Shown here: piece after piece, positions 27,317 to 35,799 of the stretch | How positions within the stretch are numbered: the first letter of the stretch is position 1 | Layout of the letters: every line of letters starts with the position of its first letter | Assembly (NCBI RefSeq): GCF_009876115.1 | Contig: NZ_WWSY01000010.1 | Span: 25,002 to 89,001 of the forward strand | DNA from: Collinsella aerofaciens | Lineage (GTDB): Bacteria > Actinomycetota > Coriobacteriia > Coriobacteriales > Coriobacteriaceae | Length of the DNA: 64,000 nt | Direction: 5' to 3' | Translations under genes and position numbers: made by a program | The notes under the pieces: generated by a model | What the model was told of the DNA's origin: nothing | What the model saw: the letters and a program-made list of their open reading frames with translations, nothing else | The model's database searches: none

Positions 27317-28699
27317 GAGCTCCACACTTTCGGCGCCGTTGATGGTTAGGTCGCGCTCGTAGAAGGCGGTGAGGGCACGGATAGCGTACATGACGTCGCG
27401 CACGCCGCCGGTCTCGTAGCTCGAGTGCATGGCAAGCTGCGGCAGGCCCACGTCCACGGCATGCATGCTCGCCTGCATATTGGACAGATTGCCGAGCGTG
27501 GAGCCGCCGGCCATGTCGCTCTTATTGGCGAAGGCCTGCGTGGGCACGTCGGCGTCATCGCAGATGGCCTGGAACACCGCGCGGCTAAAGGCATCGGTGC
27601 AGTAGTGCTGGTTGGCGGCTTCCTTGATGACGATGCCGCCGTTGAGCACAACCTGATTGCGGGCATCGCACTTCTCGGCGTGGTTGGGGTGCACGGCATG
27701 CGCGTTGTCGCAGCTCACGAGCATCGATGCGGCAAGGGCGCGATGATACGACTCGTCGTCAAAGCCCAGCGAGCCGTTAATGCGGCGCAGCGCATCGGCC
27801 AAGAACGTCGACATGGCGCCCTGCTTGGTCTCGGAGCCAACCTCCTCGTTATCGAAGCAGCAGAAGACTGAAACGTCGTGCGCGTTCTCGGCACCCAAAA
27901 ATGCCTGCAGCGAGGTGTAGGCGCAGGCCAGGTCGTCGAGCTTGGGCGTCGAGATAAACTCGTCGGACCAGCCCCAAATACGCGCATCCTGACGATTGAC
28001 CAGGAACAAATCGCGGCCCAAAATCTGTTCGGGCTCGACGTCCAGCTCGTCGGCGATCAGAGCATCAAAGTCGCCCTGCTTAAGGTCACCGGCGCTGATG
28101 AGCGGGCACAGGTCGACGGCTCGGTTGGGAGCAAAGCCCTCGTTAACGCCGCGGTTCATATGGATAGCAAGGCTCGGAATGATAGCGACCTCGCGCTCGG
28201 TGGCAAGCAGGCGGCTCTCAATACGGTCGCCCTCGCGCACCAGCACGCGGCCCGCGAGTGCCAGCGGACGATCGAACCAGGTGTAGTCGATCATGCCGCC
28301 GTAGGCCTCGGTGTTCAGGCGCAGCGTCTCGCCCGCGCCGTCGAGCTCGGGCACGGCCTTGACCTTAAACGTCGGCGAATCGCTGTGCGACGCCGTGAGC
28401 TGAAAATGATAGTCACCGGCAACGCCGTCCTCGCCCCACGTCGCGGCCAGGTCCTCGCCCACCTTAAAGGCAACAACGCTCGAGGTATTGCGCTGCGTGT
28501 AATAACGCCCGCCCGGCTCGATGTCCCACGCCGCATTCTCGGGCAGGTAGGTAAAGCCCGCCTCGTCGAGCTCGGCCATAATGGTCGCCGCCGTATGGAA
28601 CATGCTGGGGCATGCCTCGATAAAGTCGATAAGGTCGTTGGCGGCCTCGATATCGTCGGCCGTCACATGCGCGCGCTCGGGCGTTTCCTGATCCGTCAT
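27314..28699 (-). CDS. M18-family aminopeptidase
   Basis: 461-residue aspartyl-type metallo-aminopeptidase. Zinc-site motifs appear in order: TASHSDSPTFKVK, DDLACAYTSLQAF, CFDNEEVGSETKQGA, and a C-terminal MHSSYETGG. M18 enzymes release N-terminal acidic or other residues from peptides inside the cell. The ATG at 28699 with GGGGAGAG upstream gives the standard N-terminus (MTDQETPERAHVTADD); an open extension to 28810 overlaps the divergent promoter region. Divergent from the Ntn hydrolase gene. The dispersed hairpin supplies its stop codon context. Confidence 0.9.
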   Translation of the reverse strand: MTDQETPERAHVTADDIEAANDLIDFIEACPSMFHTAATIMAELDEAGFTYLPENAAWDIEPGGRYYTQRNTSSVVAFKVGEDLAATWGEDGVAGDYHFQLTASHSDSPTFKVKAVPELDGAGETLRLNTEAYGGMIDYTWFDRPLALAGRVLVREGDRIESRLLATEREVAIIPSLAIHMNRGVNEGFAPNRAVDLCPLISAGDLKQGDFDALIADELDVEPEQILGRDLFLVNRQDARIWGWSDEFISTPKLDDLACAYTSLQAFLGAENAHDVSVFCCFDNEEVGSETKQGAMSTFLADALRRINGSLGFDDESYHRALAASMLVSCDNAHAVHPNHAEKCDARNQVVLNGGIVIKEAANQHYCTDAFSRAVFQAICDDADVPTQAFANKSDMAGGSTLGNLSNMQASMHAVDVGLPQLAMHSSYETGGVRDVMYAIRALTAFYERDLTINGAESVEL

Positions 28700-28860
28700 G
28701 CTCTCCCCTTTCGCTGGGCTGATGGTCCCCTCCAGCATACCCCGCCACGCCAGCGCCGCACTCTTCATTCCGTGCTTAATTCCGCGCCGCTCACCAAGTT
28801 GAGCCATCATGCCCGCGCTCCTTTTGCGACAATTGCGCTAACAGGACGAGAGGAGCCGTC

Positions 28861-29946
28861 ATGAAGCCACGTAACATTGCCATCGCCTGCGGTGTCGCGG
28901 GGGTCGCGGTCGGCCTTGCCGCTGCCGCCGGTATCGTTTACCGCAAGCAAATCAAGTCCGCCGCGTCGCTCAAACGCTTGACCGATCATGCAGATGGCTA
29001 TGACCTGTACGCAATCGACATCGCCTACGACTACGATCTTGATCGCATCATCGCCGCTGGCGTGCGCGACGACCAGGCCTACATCGATGCCGTGGTGGCG
29101 CAGGTGCTGCCCGGTGTGCCGGCACATGTCCAGGCACCCCAGTTTGCCTGCAGCGCTTTTGTCGCCGTAGATGCCGAAGGCCGCGTGCGCACCGGTCGCA
29201 ATTACGACTTTAAGGACGACACCTCGGCGCTGCTGGTGCGCAATCACCCACGAGGCGGCTATGCCTCCATCGGGTTTGCCGCCCTTAACAACCTGGGCGA
29301 TAACACTCCGCTTGACTCCGTCGCCGGACGCGCCGCCGCACTCATGGGCCCGTTTGCCCAGCTCGACGGTGTTAACGAATGCGGCGTGTCCATTGCCGTA
29401 CTCACCCTGGATTCCAAACCCTGTGACCAGGACACGCAGCGTCCCGTCATCAATACCTCGCTCGCCATCCGTCTGGTGCTCGACCGTGCCGCTACCACGC
29501 AGGAGGCCGTAGACCTGCTTTCCGCCTACGACATGCACGCCATGGCAGGACGCGATTACCACTTCTTTATCAACGACGCCGCCGGTGACGCGCACGTAGT
29601 AGAGTGGGATCCGCGCGATCCGGACCGCGCTTTCAAAGCGACTCCTGTACGCCAGGTTACGAACTTCTACGCCTGCTATGGCGACGAAGTGCTGCCCAAC
29701 CAAAAGAATGGCGAGCTGGGCCATGGTAAAGAGCGCGCCGTCGCAATCGCCGATGTCCTTGACGCCCATGTCGGTGCCCAGGACGAATCGATTGTCTGGG
29801 ATGCCCTGCGCGCCGCAGCGCAAGAGCCCAATCCGGAAGACATCACCAGCAATACGCAATGGTCGGTCGTCTTTGACAATACCGAACCCGCCGCCGATAT
29901 TACGCTGCGCCGCCACTGGGGCGACGTCGACGCCTTCGTGTTGTAA
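28861..29946 (+). CDS. Linear amide C-N hydrolase (choloylglycine/penicillin acylase family), membrane-anchored
   Basis: 361-residue Ntn hydrolase. A hydrophobic segment at residues 7-27 is followed by a 70-residue linker. The core then starts at Cys97 (FACSAFVAV) with Arg113 and Asp116 in GRNYDF, and later Asn-rich motifs (NECGVSIAVLT, NTSLAIRL). In bile salt hydrolases the nucleophile is Cys2 exposed by Met removal. Here it is internal, so activation needs cleavage before Cys97, as in penicillin V acylase relatives and acyltransferases. An extracytoplasmic acylase on N-acyl amino acids, bile salts or signalling amides is plausible; the substrate is unknown. Confidence 0.8.
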   Translation: MKPRNIAIACGVAGVAVGLAAAAGIVYRKQIKSAASLKRLTDHADGYDLYAIDIAYDYDLDRIIAAGVRDDQAYIDAVVAQVLPGVPAHVQAPQFACSAFVAVDAEGRVRTGRNYDFKDDTSALLVRNHPRGGYASIGFAALNNLGDNTPLDSVAGRAAALMGPFAQLDGVNECGVSIAVLTLDSKPCDQDTQRPVINTSLAIRLVLDRAATTQEAVDLLSAYDMHAMAGRDYHFFINDAAGDAHVVEWDPRDPDRAFKATPVRQVTNFYACYGDEVLPNQKNGELGHGKERAVAIADVLDAHVGAQDESIVWDALRAAAQEPNPEDITSNTQWSVVFDNTEPAADITLRRHWGDVDAFVL

Positions 29947-30015
29947 GGAGCCAGGCCCGTCGGTCTTACGCTCGCCTGACCTTGTTTACATTTCCATACG
30001 CTTGAGCTAACACGT

Positions 30016-30048
30016 TTTACCCCCGTATCAACAGTGTGCGGGGGTAAA
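30016..30048. terminator. Terminator between the Ntn hydrolase and pfkA
   Basis: Perfect 10-bp stem TTTACCCCCG/CGGGGGTAAA, followed by CTTATGCG. Confidence 0.65.
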
Positions 30049-30086
30049 CTTATGCGCATGTTATAACTTGCCCGGAAGGATTCATC

Positions 30087-31166
30087 ATGCTTAGGATCGG
30101 TCTTCTTACCAGTGGCGGCGACTGCCAGGCACTCAACGCCACCATGCGCGGCATCGTCAAAACGCTTATGACCAATAGCGAAGAGCCTATCGAGATCTAT
30201 GGTTTTGAGGACGGCTACCAGGGCCTTATCTACAGCAGATTCCGCGTCATGACGCCCGCTGATTTTAGCGGCATCCTCACCCGCGGCGGCACCATCCTGG
30301 GCACGAGCCGTACGCCGTTCAAGCGCCTGGATGTTCCCGAGGCCGATGGCATCGAGAAGGTGCCGGCGATGGTCCACACCTATCATAAGCTGCAGCTCAA
30401 CTGCCTGTTTATGCTGGGCGGCAACGGATCCACCAAGACCGCCAACCGCCTGCGCGAAGAGGGCCTCAACGTTATCGCCCTGCCCAAGACCATCGATAAC
30501 GACACCTGGGGCACCGAGTTGACGTTTGGCTTTACGAGCGCCATCGACGTCGCCACCAAGTGCATCGACGACATCCACACCACCGCTTCGAGCCATGGGC
30601 GCGTGTTCGTCATCGAAATCATGGGCCACAAAGTTGGCTGGATCCCGCTGTACGCCGGCGTCGCGGGCGGTGCGGACGTCATCCTGATTCCCGAAATCCC
30701 CTACGACATGGATAACGTCATCAAGACCATCGAGTATCGCATGGAGACCGGCAGCCGCTTTACGATTGTAGTCGTCGCCGAGGGCGCCATCTCCAAGGAG
30801 GACGCGGCACTGTCCAAGAAGGAGTACAAGAAGAAGCTCGCCGAGCGCACGAGCCCGTCAATCGTGTACGACATCGCAAAGGAGATCGAAGCCAAGACTG
30901 GTCGCGAGACCCGCGTCGCCATCCCCGGTCACACGCAGCGCGGCGGCCAGCCCGACGCCCAGGACCGCATCTTTGCGACCCAGTGCGGCGTCGAGGCAGC
31001 GCTCGGCTGCCTACGCGGCGAGTTTGGCTACATGATTGCCCTGCGCGACGGCAAAATGTGCCACATGCCGCTCGAGGATGTCGCCGGCAAGCTCAAGTTT
31101 GTCGATCCCCAGAGCGATCTGGTGCGCGAGGCCAAGGCGTTGGGCATCAGCTTCGGCGACGAATAG
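30087..31166 (+). CDS. pfkA: 6-phosphofructokinase (group III / Streptomyces type)
   Basis: 359-residue phosphofructokinase. The phosphate-donor loop reads GGNGSTKTA; Gly follows at the position that is Asp in PPi-dependent enzymes, favouring ATP. The second diagnostic site, PKTIDND, has Lys as in group III enzymes. Substrate motifs include MGHKVGWIPLYAGVAGGAD and GHTQRGGQPDAQDR. The first residue after GG, normally a Mg-contacting Asp, is Asn here. Phosphorylates fructose 6-phosphate in glycolysis. GGAAGGA precedes the ATG at 30087. A 178-base nested hairpin begins inside its last codons. Confidence 0.9.
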   Translation: MLRIGLLTSGGDCQALNATMRGIVKTLMTNSEEPIEIYGFEDGYQGLIYSRFRVMTPADFSGILTRGGTILGTSRTPFKRLDVPEADGIEKVPAMVHTYHKLQLNCLFMLGGNGSTKTANRLREEGLNVIALPKTIDNDTWGTELTFGFTSAIDVATKCIDDIHTTASSHGRVFVIEIMGHKVGWIPLYAGVAGGADVILIPEIPYDMDNVIKTIEYRMETGSRFTIVVVAEGAISKEDAALSKKEYKKKLAERTSPSIVYDIAKEIEAKTGRETRVAIPGHTQRGGQPDAQDRIFATQCGVEAALGCLRGEFGYMIALRDGKMCHMPLEDVAGKLKFVDPQSDLVREAKALGISFGDE

Positions 31167-31337
31167 CCTCGGTCGGAACCGCCCCATCGGAGCCCCAGGG
31201 CTTACCTCCCAAATCGTCCTCGGACATGTCAGGACCCCACCGTGCGCTTCGCGCGGCGGGGTCCTTCCGTCCTGCGGAAAGATTTGGGAGGTAAGCCCTG
31301 GGGCTCCTGCGACAACTAGGGAGGCCGAGACTATTCG
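31160..31337 (+). terminator. 3'-end compound hairpin after pfkA (element A)
   Basis: Perfect 27-bp arms at 31189-31215 and 31281-31307 enclose an inner hairpin (about 31232-31264). Outer arms 31160-31172 and 31325-31337 also pair (12 of 13); the left one contains the pfkA stop codon. Order on the plus strand: arm, GTCCTCG, inner hairpin, CTGCGGAA, arm. Confidence 0.85.
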
Positions 31338-31369
31338 TCTTCTTGCTGCGGGTGCCTGGTCTGAAATTC

Positions 31370-31436
31370 AGTTGCGGTGAAATAGTTCCTGCTTAGCCCG
31401 CAAATGACTGAATCTAGGAATTATTCCACCGCAACT
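31370..31436. repeat. AGTTGCGGTG inverted-repeat element, copy 1
   Basis: 21-base arms (19 of 21 matching) at 31370-31390 and 31416-31436. Related copies are at 32592-32660 and 49707-49771. It lies between element A and the XRE gene. Confidence 0.8.
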
Positions 31437-31506
31437 TACTGAGTGGGGGCTCTTGGCTGCTACTTGCATTGACATTTACCCTAAAATGGCTGGTCGTTAG
31501 GGGTTG

Positions 31507-31569
31507 CTACCGGTAGTTGCGGTAGGGTTGGGACAGATTCTAACTAGAAATGGTGGTCGCTACCGGTTG
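31507..31569. promoter_or_regulatory. Possible operators upstream of the XRE gene
   Basis: Perfect 10-base palindrome CTACCGGTAG at 31507-31516 and a near copy CTACCGGTTG at 31560-31569, 53 and 115 bases before the XRE start. Confidence 0.35.
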
Positions 31570-31621
31570 TTCTCGGCATACTCGGCTCATTCGATTCGAC
31601 CATCAAACGAAAGGAACCACC

Positions 31622-32542
31622 ATGGATCTTGCGATGGCACAGCGCCTCGTCGATCGCCGTAAAGCTGCCGGGCTTTCTCAGGAGGCGCTTGCTGCCCAGC
31701 TGGGCGTAAGCCGCCAGGCTGTTAGTAAATGGGAGCGCAGCGAGTCCTCACCCGATACCGATAACCTCATTGCGCTCGCCGCGCTGTATGGCGTGTCGTT
31801 GGACGAGCTGCTATATGGGGAGGCGGCCAACGATGCCGACGACCTGGAGGACGGTAGCGCCGACACCGAGACGGCGGATGTGGCTGACGAGGCTGAGGAT
31901 TCTGCCGAGCACGCCGATTGCGGCGACAAACCTCTTGTCGATATTTCCCTCGCGCGTGGTATCCACGTCATTGATCCCAATAAAGGCGAGGAAGTCCATG
32001 TTGGTTGGAGCGGCATCCATGTGACCAACGAGCGCAAGGGCGAAGAGGTGCATGTGGGGCCGGGCGGCGTGCATATCGATACGCTTGAGGACGATGGATA
32101 TAGCGTGCGTACCAATGACGACGGCACCGTCACCATCGACGGCGAGACATTTTCCAGCTGGAAGGAAGCACACGACAAGCTCGACCATCATGGCAAGCAT
32201 TTCCACACCAAGGTCGGACGTGCATGGAACAAATTCCCCTTCCCCGCACTTGTCACTCTCGCCTATCTGGTGCTCGGCATTGTCTACGGCACATGGGGCA
32301 TGGGGCTTTTCCTCGTCTTTTTGGTTCCCATCTACTACGCGATTGGTGACTTTATCGATCGACGCCATTTGTCAAAGCTCACTGAATGTGTCTATCCGGC
32401 AGCCGCCATCGCTTGGTTCCTCTACATGTGGCTCTGTTTGGGACAGCCCCATCCTGCATGGATCATCCTCATCACGATTCCCATCGTAAAAGCACTCATG
32501 CGTTGGTGCCGCAAACAATGGAAGTGCCGCAAACAGGCCTAA
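31622..32542 (+). CDS. Membrane-anchored XRE-family regulator
   Basis: 306 residues. An N-terminal XRE helix-turn-helix (residues 1-60, LSQEALAAQLGVSRQAVSKWERSES) is followed by an acidic linker. Two repeats then each contain GEEVHVG (about 120 and 137) within short beta-like units. The C-terminal third is hydrophobic, with about four membrane segments. The ATG at 31622 follows GAAAGGAACC; the frame is open to 31550 but without a ribosome site. DNA-binding domains tethered to the membrane usually respond to envelope state or are released by cleavage. The central repeats could bind a ligand. No partner gene is adjacent. Confidence 0.83.
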   Translation: MDLAMAQRLVDRRKAAGLSQEALAAQLGVSRQAVSKWERSESSPDTDNLIALAALYGVSLDELLYGEAANDADDLEDGSADTETADVADEAEDSAEHADCGDKPLVDISLARGIHVIDPNKGEEVHVGWSGIHVTNERKGEEVHVGPGGVHIDTLEDDGYSVRTNDDGTVTIDGETFSSWKEAHDKLDHHGKHFHTKVGRAWNKFPFPALVTLAYLVLGIVYGTWGMGLFLVFLVPIYYAIGDFIDRRHLSKLTECVYPAAAIAWFLYMWLCLGQPHPAWIILITIPIVKALMRWCRKQWKCRKQA

Positions 32543-32591
32543 ACCGTCCCAACCAGCCAGCGCCACTCATCCGACACCGCCCGCCCTTTCC

Positions 32592-32660
32592 AAGTTGCGG
32601 TGATATAGGGACTGTTTTGAGGCTCCAAAGCGCCAAACAGTCCGTATATCACCGCAACTT
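32592..32660. repeat. AAGTTGCGGTG inverted-repeat element, copy 2
   Basis: Arms of about 27 bases (AAGTTGCGGTGATATA ... TATATCACCGCAACTT) 50 bases past the XRE stop; the central part differs from copies 1 and 3. Probably also terminates the XRE transcript. Confidence 0.8.
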
Positions 32661-32715
32661 ACAAACAACTGGGTCAGTTCCGGCACGGAGATTAGCATTG
32701 AGCTGACCGCGCGCC

Positions 32716-32865
32716 AAAAAGGGCCTATTTACTACGCTTAACTCGAGAGGGCCGACCATACCCGCCTTTTCCGAAAATTGGCAAGCTCTCTACCTGCGGT
32801 TTTAATTTCATAATCTTTGTCATGGTCGAGGGTGTGGTAGCAAACGTAGTAAATAGGCCCATTTT
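32716..32865. repeat. Inverted repeat pair GGGCCTATTTACTACG, 108 bases apart
   Basis: Perfect 16-base arms at 32721-32736 and 32845-32860, extended imperfectly on both sides. The enclosed segment has an open frame on the minus strand but no protein-like composition. The whole gap 32543-33028 is therefore read as repeats, not a gene. Confidence 0.7.
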
Positions 32866-32983
32866 GTGGCATACGACCCATTCAAGCCCAATCTCGAAGG
32901 CTAAAGAGAGCCTCTCATCCACGCTTGCGAGCAAAGCATAGCAAAGCAACAAACGCCGGGTCGCCCGTAGGTGCCCGGCGTTT

Positions 32984-33031
32984 GCCCAGATAAAACCTGC
33001 CAAAATAAACCTGTCCCTTTTTGGCAGGTTA
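32984..33031. repeat. Dispersed hairpin element, copy c, overlapping the ABC permease stop codon
   Basis: Same sequence as copy b over about 45 bases. The permease stop TAA (33029-33031) begins one arm, so the hairpin doubles as that operon's terminator. Confidence 0.85.
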
Positions 33032-35794
33032 CTCGGCACTCTTGAGGGCACCGACCATGTCGATCTTGTTGAGGGTACGATTGGTGGCGAGGTTGACGAT
33101 AAACGTAAAGCCAAAGGAAAGCACCACGGCGAGCACGTAGCTCAGTGGCTCGACCTCAACGTCAAAGTACAGCGACGGCATCTGCAAAATGTAGGTAAAG
33201 CTCTCGGCCAGCAAGCCGCCCAGCGGCACGCCCAGCGCAGCGCCGATCGCCGTGAGGATCAACGTCTCCTTGTTGACGTAATGGTGCACCTCACCGCGAC
33301 GGAAGCCCAGCACCTTGATGGTCGCCAGCTCGCGTTCGCGCTCGGAGATGTTGGTGTTGGATAGCGTAAACACCACCACAAACGATAGGCACGCTGCCAT
33401 AAAGGTCACGAGCACCACGACAGAATTGATAATCGTAAAGTTCGCCTCATAGTTTTCCCAATGCTCGGCCGTACTCGAAATCGTAAGCCAACCGTCACTC
33501 TTAAGATTCTTGCTAAACGCAATCTGGTCGGCCGACGAGCCCTTAAGCAGCACAAAGATGCCGTTAAGACGCGCGCTTCGACCGAACACACGCTCATAGG
33601 TGCCCTGCGTCATATAAAGCGTGTTGCCCAGATAGTTGAGCGAAATGTCGCTGACTTTGACCTTGGCAACATTGAGCGACGAATCCTGGACGTGTGCCGT
33701 ATCGCCCGGCTGAATCCCAAGCACCAGCTGTGAACTTTTGCTCAGATACACGTCTCCGTCACGCAAAGACAGCGGCTCTTTGGACTCATCCTCCAGGCGC
33801 ACGTAATCGCCCAAGTCACCCGTACGGTCGTCGGGAATCACGATGAGCTGCACGGTCTCGCTCTTTCCGCCAAATGTAAAGGTGACGTTGTCGGTCATAA
33901 TCGGCAGCGTCGAAGCCACGGTCACGTTGGAATCATTGGCCGCGCTGCGCTCATCCAAAGCCGCGCACGTCTGCGAAAAATCGTCGGGATTGGCGACCGC
34001 CAGCAGGTCGTAGCGCGTGATATGCCCGTACTGTTTGGGCGATAGCGCCACCGACGTGTCGCGGATGCCCATACCGCAGATCACGAGCGCCGTGCAGCCG
34101 GCGATACCGAAGATGGTCATAAAGGCACGCTTTTTGTAGCGGAACAGGTTACGCGCCGCCACCTTGTTTAAGAAGCCCATGCGGCGCCAGATAAAGCCGA
34201 TGCGCTCAAGCAAGATGCGCGAGCCGGCGCGCGGGGCCTTGGGGCGCATGAGTGAGGCTGGGGTCTCGGCCATCTCGTGGCGGCAGGCGATAATCGTAGC
34301 GCCCACCACGCCCACGGCAAACAGCGCCACCGAGACGATCGAGGACACGATGTCGTACGAAAGCAACATCTGGGGCAGCGAGTACATGTCGTCGAACACC
34401 GTAAACAGGAACAGCGGCAGGCCCACAAATCCGATGATGTTGCCGAGCACGCCGCCGATCAGACATGCCCACAGCGCATAGTCCACGTATTTGGACAGGA
34501 TGCGCTCGCGTGAATAGCCAAGCGCCTTGTACAGGCCAATGAGCGTGCGCTCCTCCTCCACCATGCGCGTGGCGGTGGTAAGGCTGATGAGCACGGCGAC
34601 GACAAAGAAGATAAATGGGAAAACTGTGGCGATGGCCTCGATCGAAGAACTGTCGCTCTCGACGCTCGAGTAGCTTGCGATGTTACCGCGGTCCTGGATG
34701 TACCAAGTGCATTCGCCCAGATCGGAAAGCTCGGCGCGGGCATCGGCAAAATGCTGGTCAGCGGCGGCGCGGCGCTGGTCCAACTCGGCCTGAGCCTGGA
34801 CGCGCTCCTCGCTACCCTCGGCCATGCGATTGATGTTGCCCTGTTCAATCCCAAAGAGCATATTCGCCTCGCGCTCGGCCGTATCCAAGCTTGCCGGCGT
34901 GTCGACCGTCAGCTCCTGAGCGCGCGCCTTCTCACGCTCCTCGCGAATCTTCTCGATATTGCCCTTGACCTCATTGATCTTTGCCGCGTAGGCATCTGAA
35001 TAGGAGTTGAGGCTCTTGGCTCCCTCGACGATCACGTGGACCGCGGAGTAGGAAGAAGATGTTGCGGCATCCTCGCTCACATAGAACTTATAGTCCGCCG
35101 CCGAAGCAGCGCGAAAGGCGTTGACTGTCGAGTCGGAGCTCACATCAGTAGGATCGAGGACCTCGGCCGTAATGGTGTAATCGCCCGCGGCAAACTGATC
35201 CTTGGCGCTTTGGTTGGACGAGCTCGCATCATTGGCGGCAAAACTCACGGTATCGCCGAGCTTTTTGCCCGAAGCCTTCAGGAACTTCGATGTCACCGCG
35301 ACCTCATCGGCGCTCTCGGGCAAATCGCCGCTCACCAGCACCGGTTGATCGATATTCTCCTTGGAGAGACTTTGCACGACCACGCGCTCGCGCGTTGTGC
35401 CCACGGCGGTGTAGGCGGTCTCGGTGTAGATGCCCTCGACCGTCTCGACGCCGTCAACCTCTTGAATGGCCGCAAGATCGTCGCGCGTAAGGCCATAGGT
35501 CGACTGCACGTTAATGTCATAGACATTCTGCTGGTCAAAATAAGCGTCGACCGAATCGCACAAATCCTCGCAGCCCGCCTTAAGACCGCACATCACGCTC
35601 ACGCCGAGCGCAGTGATGACCACAATAGACAAGAAGCGCTTAAGACTGCCTCGGATTGTGCGGTAGATGCCGCGGCGAAAAACCGTCGGCACCATATCGT
35701 TTGAGCTTTGAGCGGTACGGTAGGTCGCGAACTCCCGGTCGCGACCCGCGTGCTCCGTATCGTGGTTTTGGCTGTTTTGGCGGTCCTGATTCAT
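33029..35794 (-). CDS. FtsX/MacB-type ABC transporter permease
   Basis: About 921 residues. A cytoplasmic start (to residue 50) is followed by a first membrane helix (LSIVVITALGVSVMCGLKAG) and a 300-residue extracytoplasmic domain with a coiled-coil stretch (EVKGNIEKIREEREKAR). Three helices, another membrane-linked block beginning FLNKVAARNLFRYKKRAFMTIFGIAGC, a second external domain and a last helix bundle complete the duplicated FtsX architecture of large Gram-positive permeases (YtrF/BceB-like in size). The ATG at 35794 was taken; a GTG at 35806 overlapping the ATPase stop is also possible. Such systems act on peptides, lipids or cell-wall hydrolases rather than import. Confidence 0.85.
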   Translation of the reverse strand: MNQDRQNSQNHDTEHAGRDREFATYRTAQSSNDMVPTVFRRGIYRTIRGSLKRFLSIVVITALGVSVMCGLKAGCEDLCDSVDAYFDQQNVYDINVQSTYGLTRDDLAAIQEVDGVETVEGIYTETAYTAVGTTRERVVVQSLSKENIDQPVLVSGDLPESADEVAVTSKFLKASGKKLGDTVSFAANDASSSNQSAKDQFAAGDYTITAEVLDPTDVSSDSTVNAFRAASAADYKFYVSEDAATSSSYSAVHVIVEGAKSLNSYSDAYAAKINEVKGNIEKIREEREKARAQELTVDTPASLDTAEREANMLFGIEQGNINRMAEGSEERVQAQAELDQRRAAADQHFADARAELSDLGECTWYIQDRGNIASYSSVESDSSSIEAIATVFPFIFFVVAVLISLTTATRMVEEERTLIGLYKALGYSRERILSKYVDYALWACLIGGVLGNIIGFVGLPLFLFTVFDDMYSLPQMLLSYDIVSSIVSVALFAVGVVGATIIACRHEMAETPASLMRPKAPRAGSRILLERIGFIWRRMGFLNKVAARNLFRYKKRAFMTIFGIAGCTALVICGMGIRDTSVALSPKQYGHITRYDLLAVANPDDFSQTCAALDERSAANDSNVTVASTLPIMTDNVTFTFGGKSETVQLIVIPDDRTGDLGDYVRLEDESKEPLSLRDGDVYLSKSSQLVLGIQPGDTAHVQDSSLNVAKVKVSDISLNYLGNTLYMTQGTYERVFGRSARLNGIFVLLKGSSADQIAFSKNLKSDGWLTISSTAEHWENYEANFTIINSVVVLVTFMAACLSFVVVFTLSNTNISERERELATIKVLGFRRGEVHHYVNKETLILTAIGAALGVPLGGLLAESFTYILQMPSLYFDVEVEPLSYVLAVVLSFGFTFIVNLATNRTLNKIDMVGALKSAE

Positions 35795-35799
35795 GGGCG

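Noticed and set aside
32725..33114. 129-codon minus-strand frame after the ABC permease
   Set aside because: It spans an inverted-repeat pair and the dispersed hairpin and shares translated repeat sequence with frames at 36070 and 62224; no sign of a real protein.
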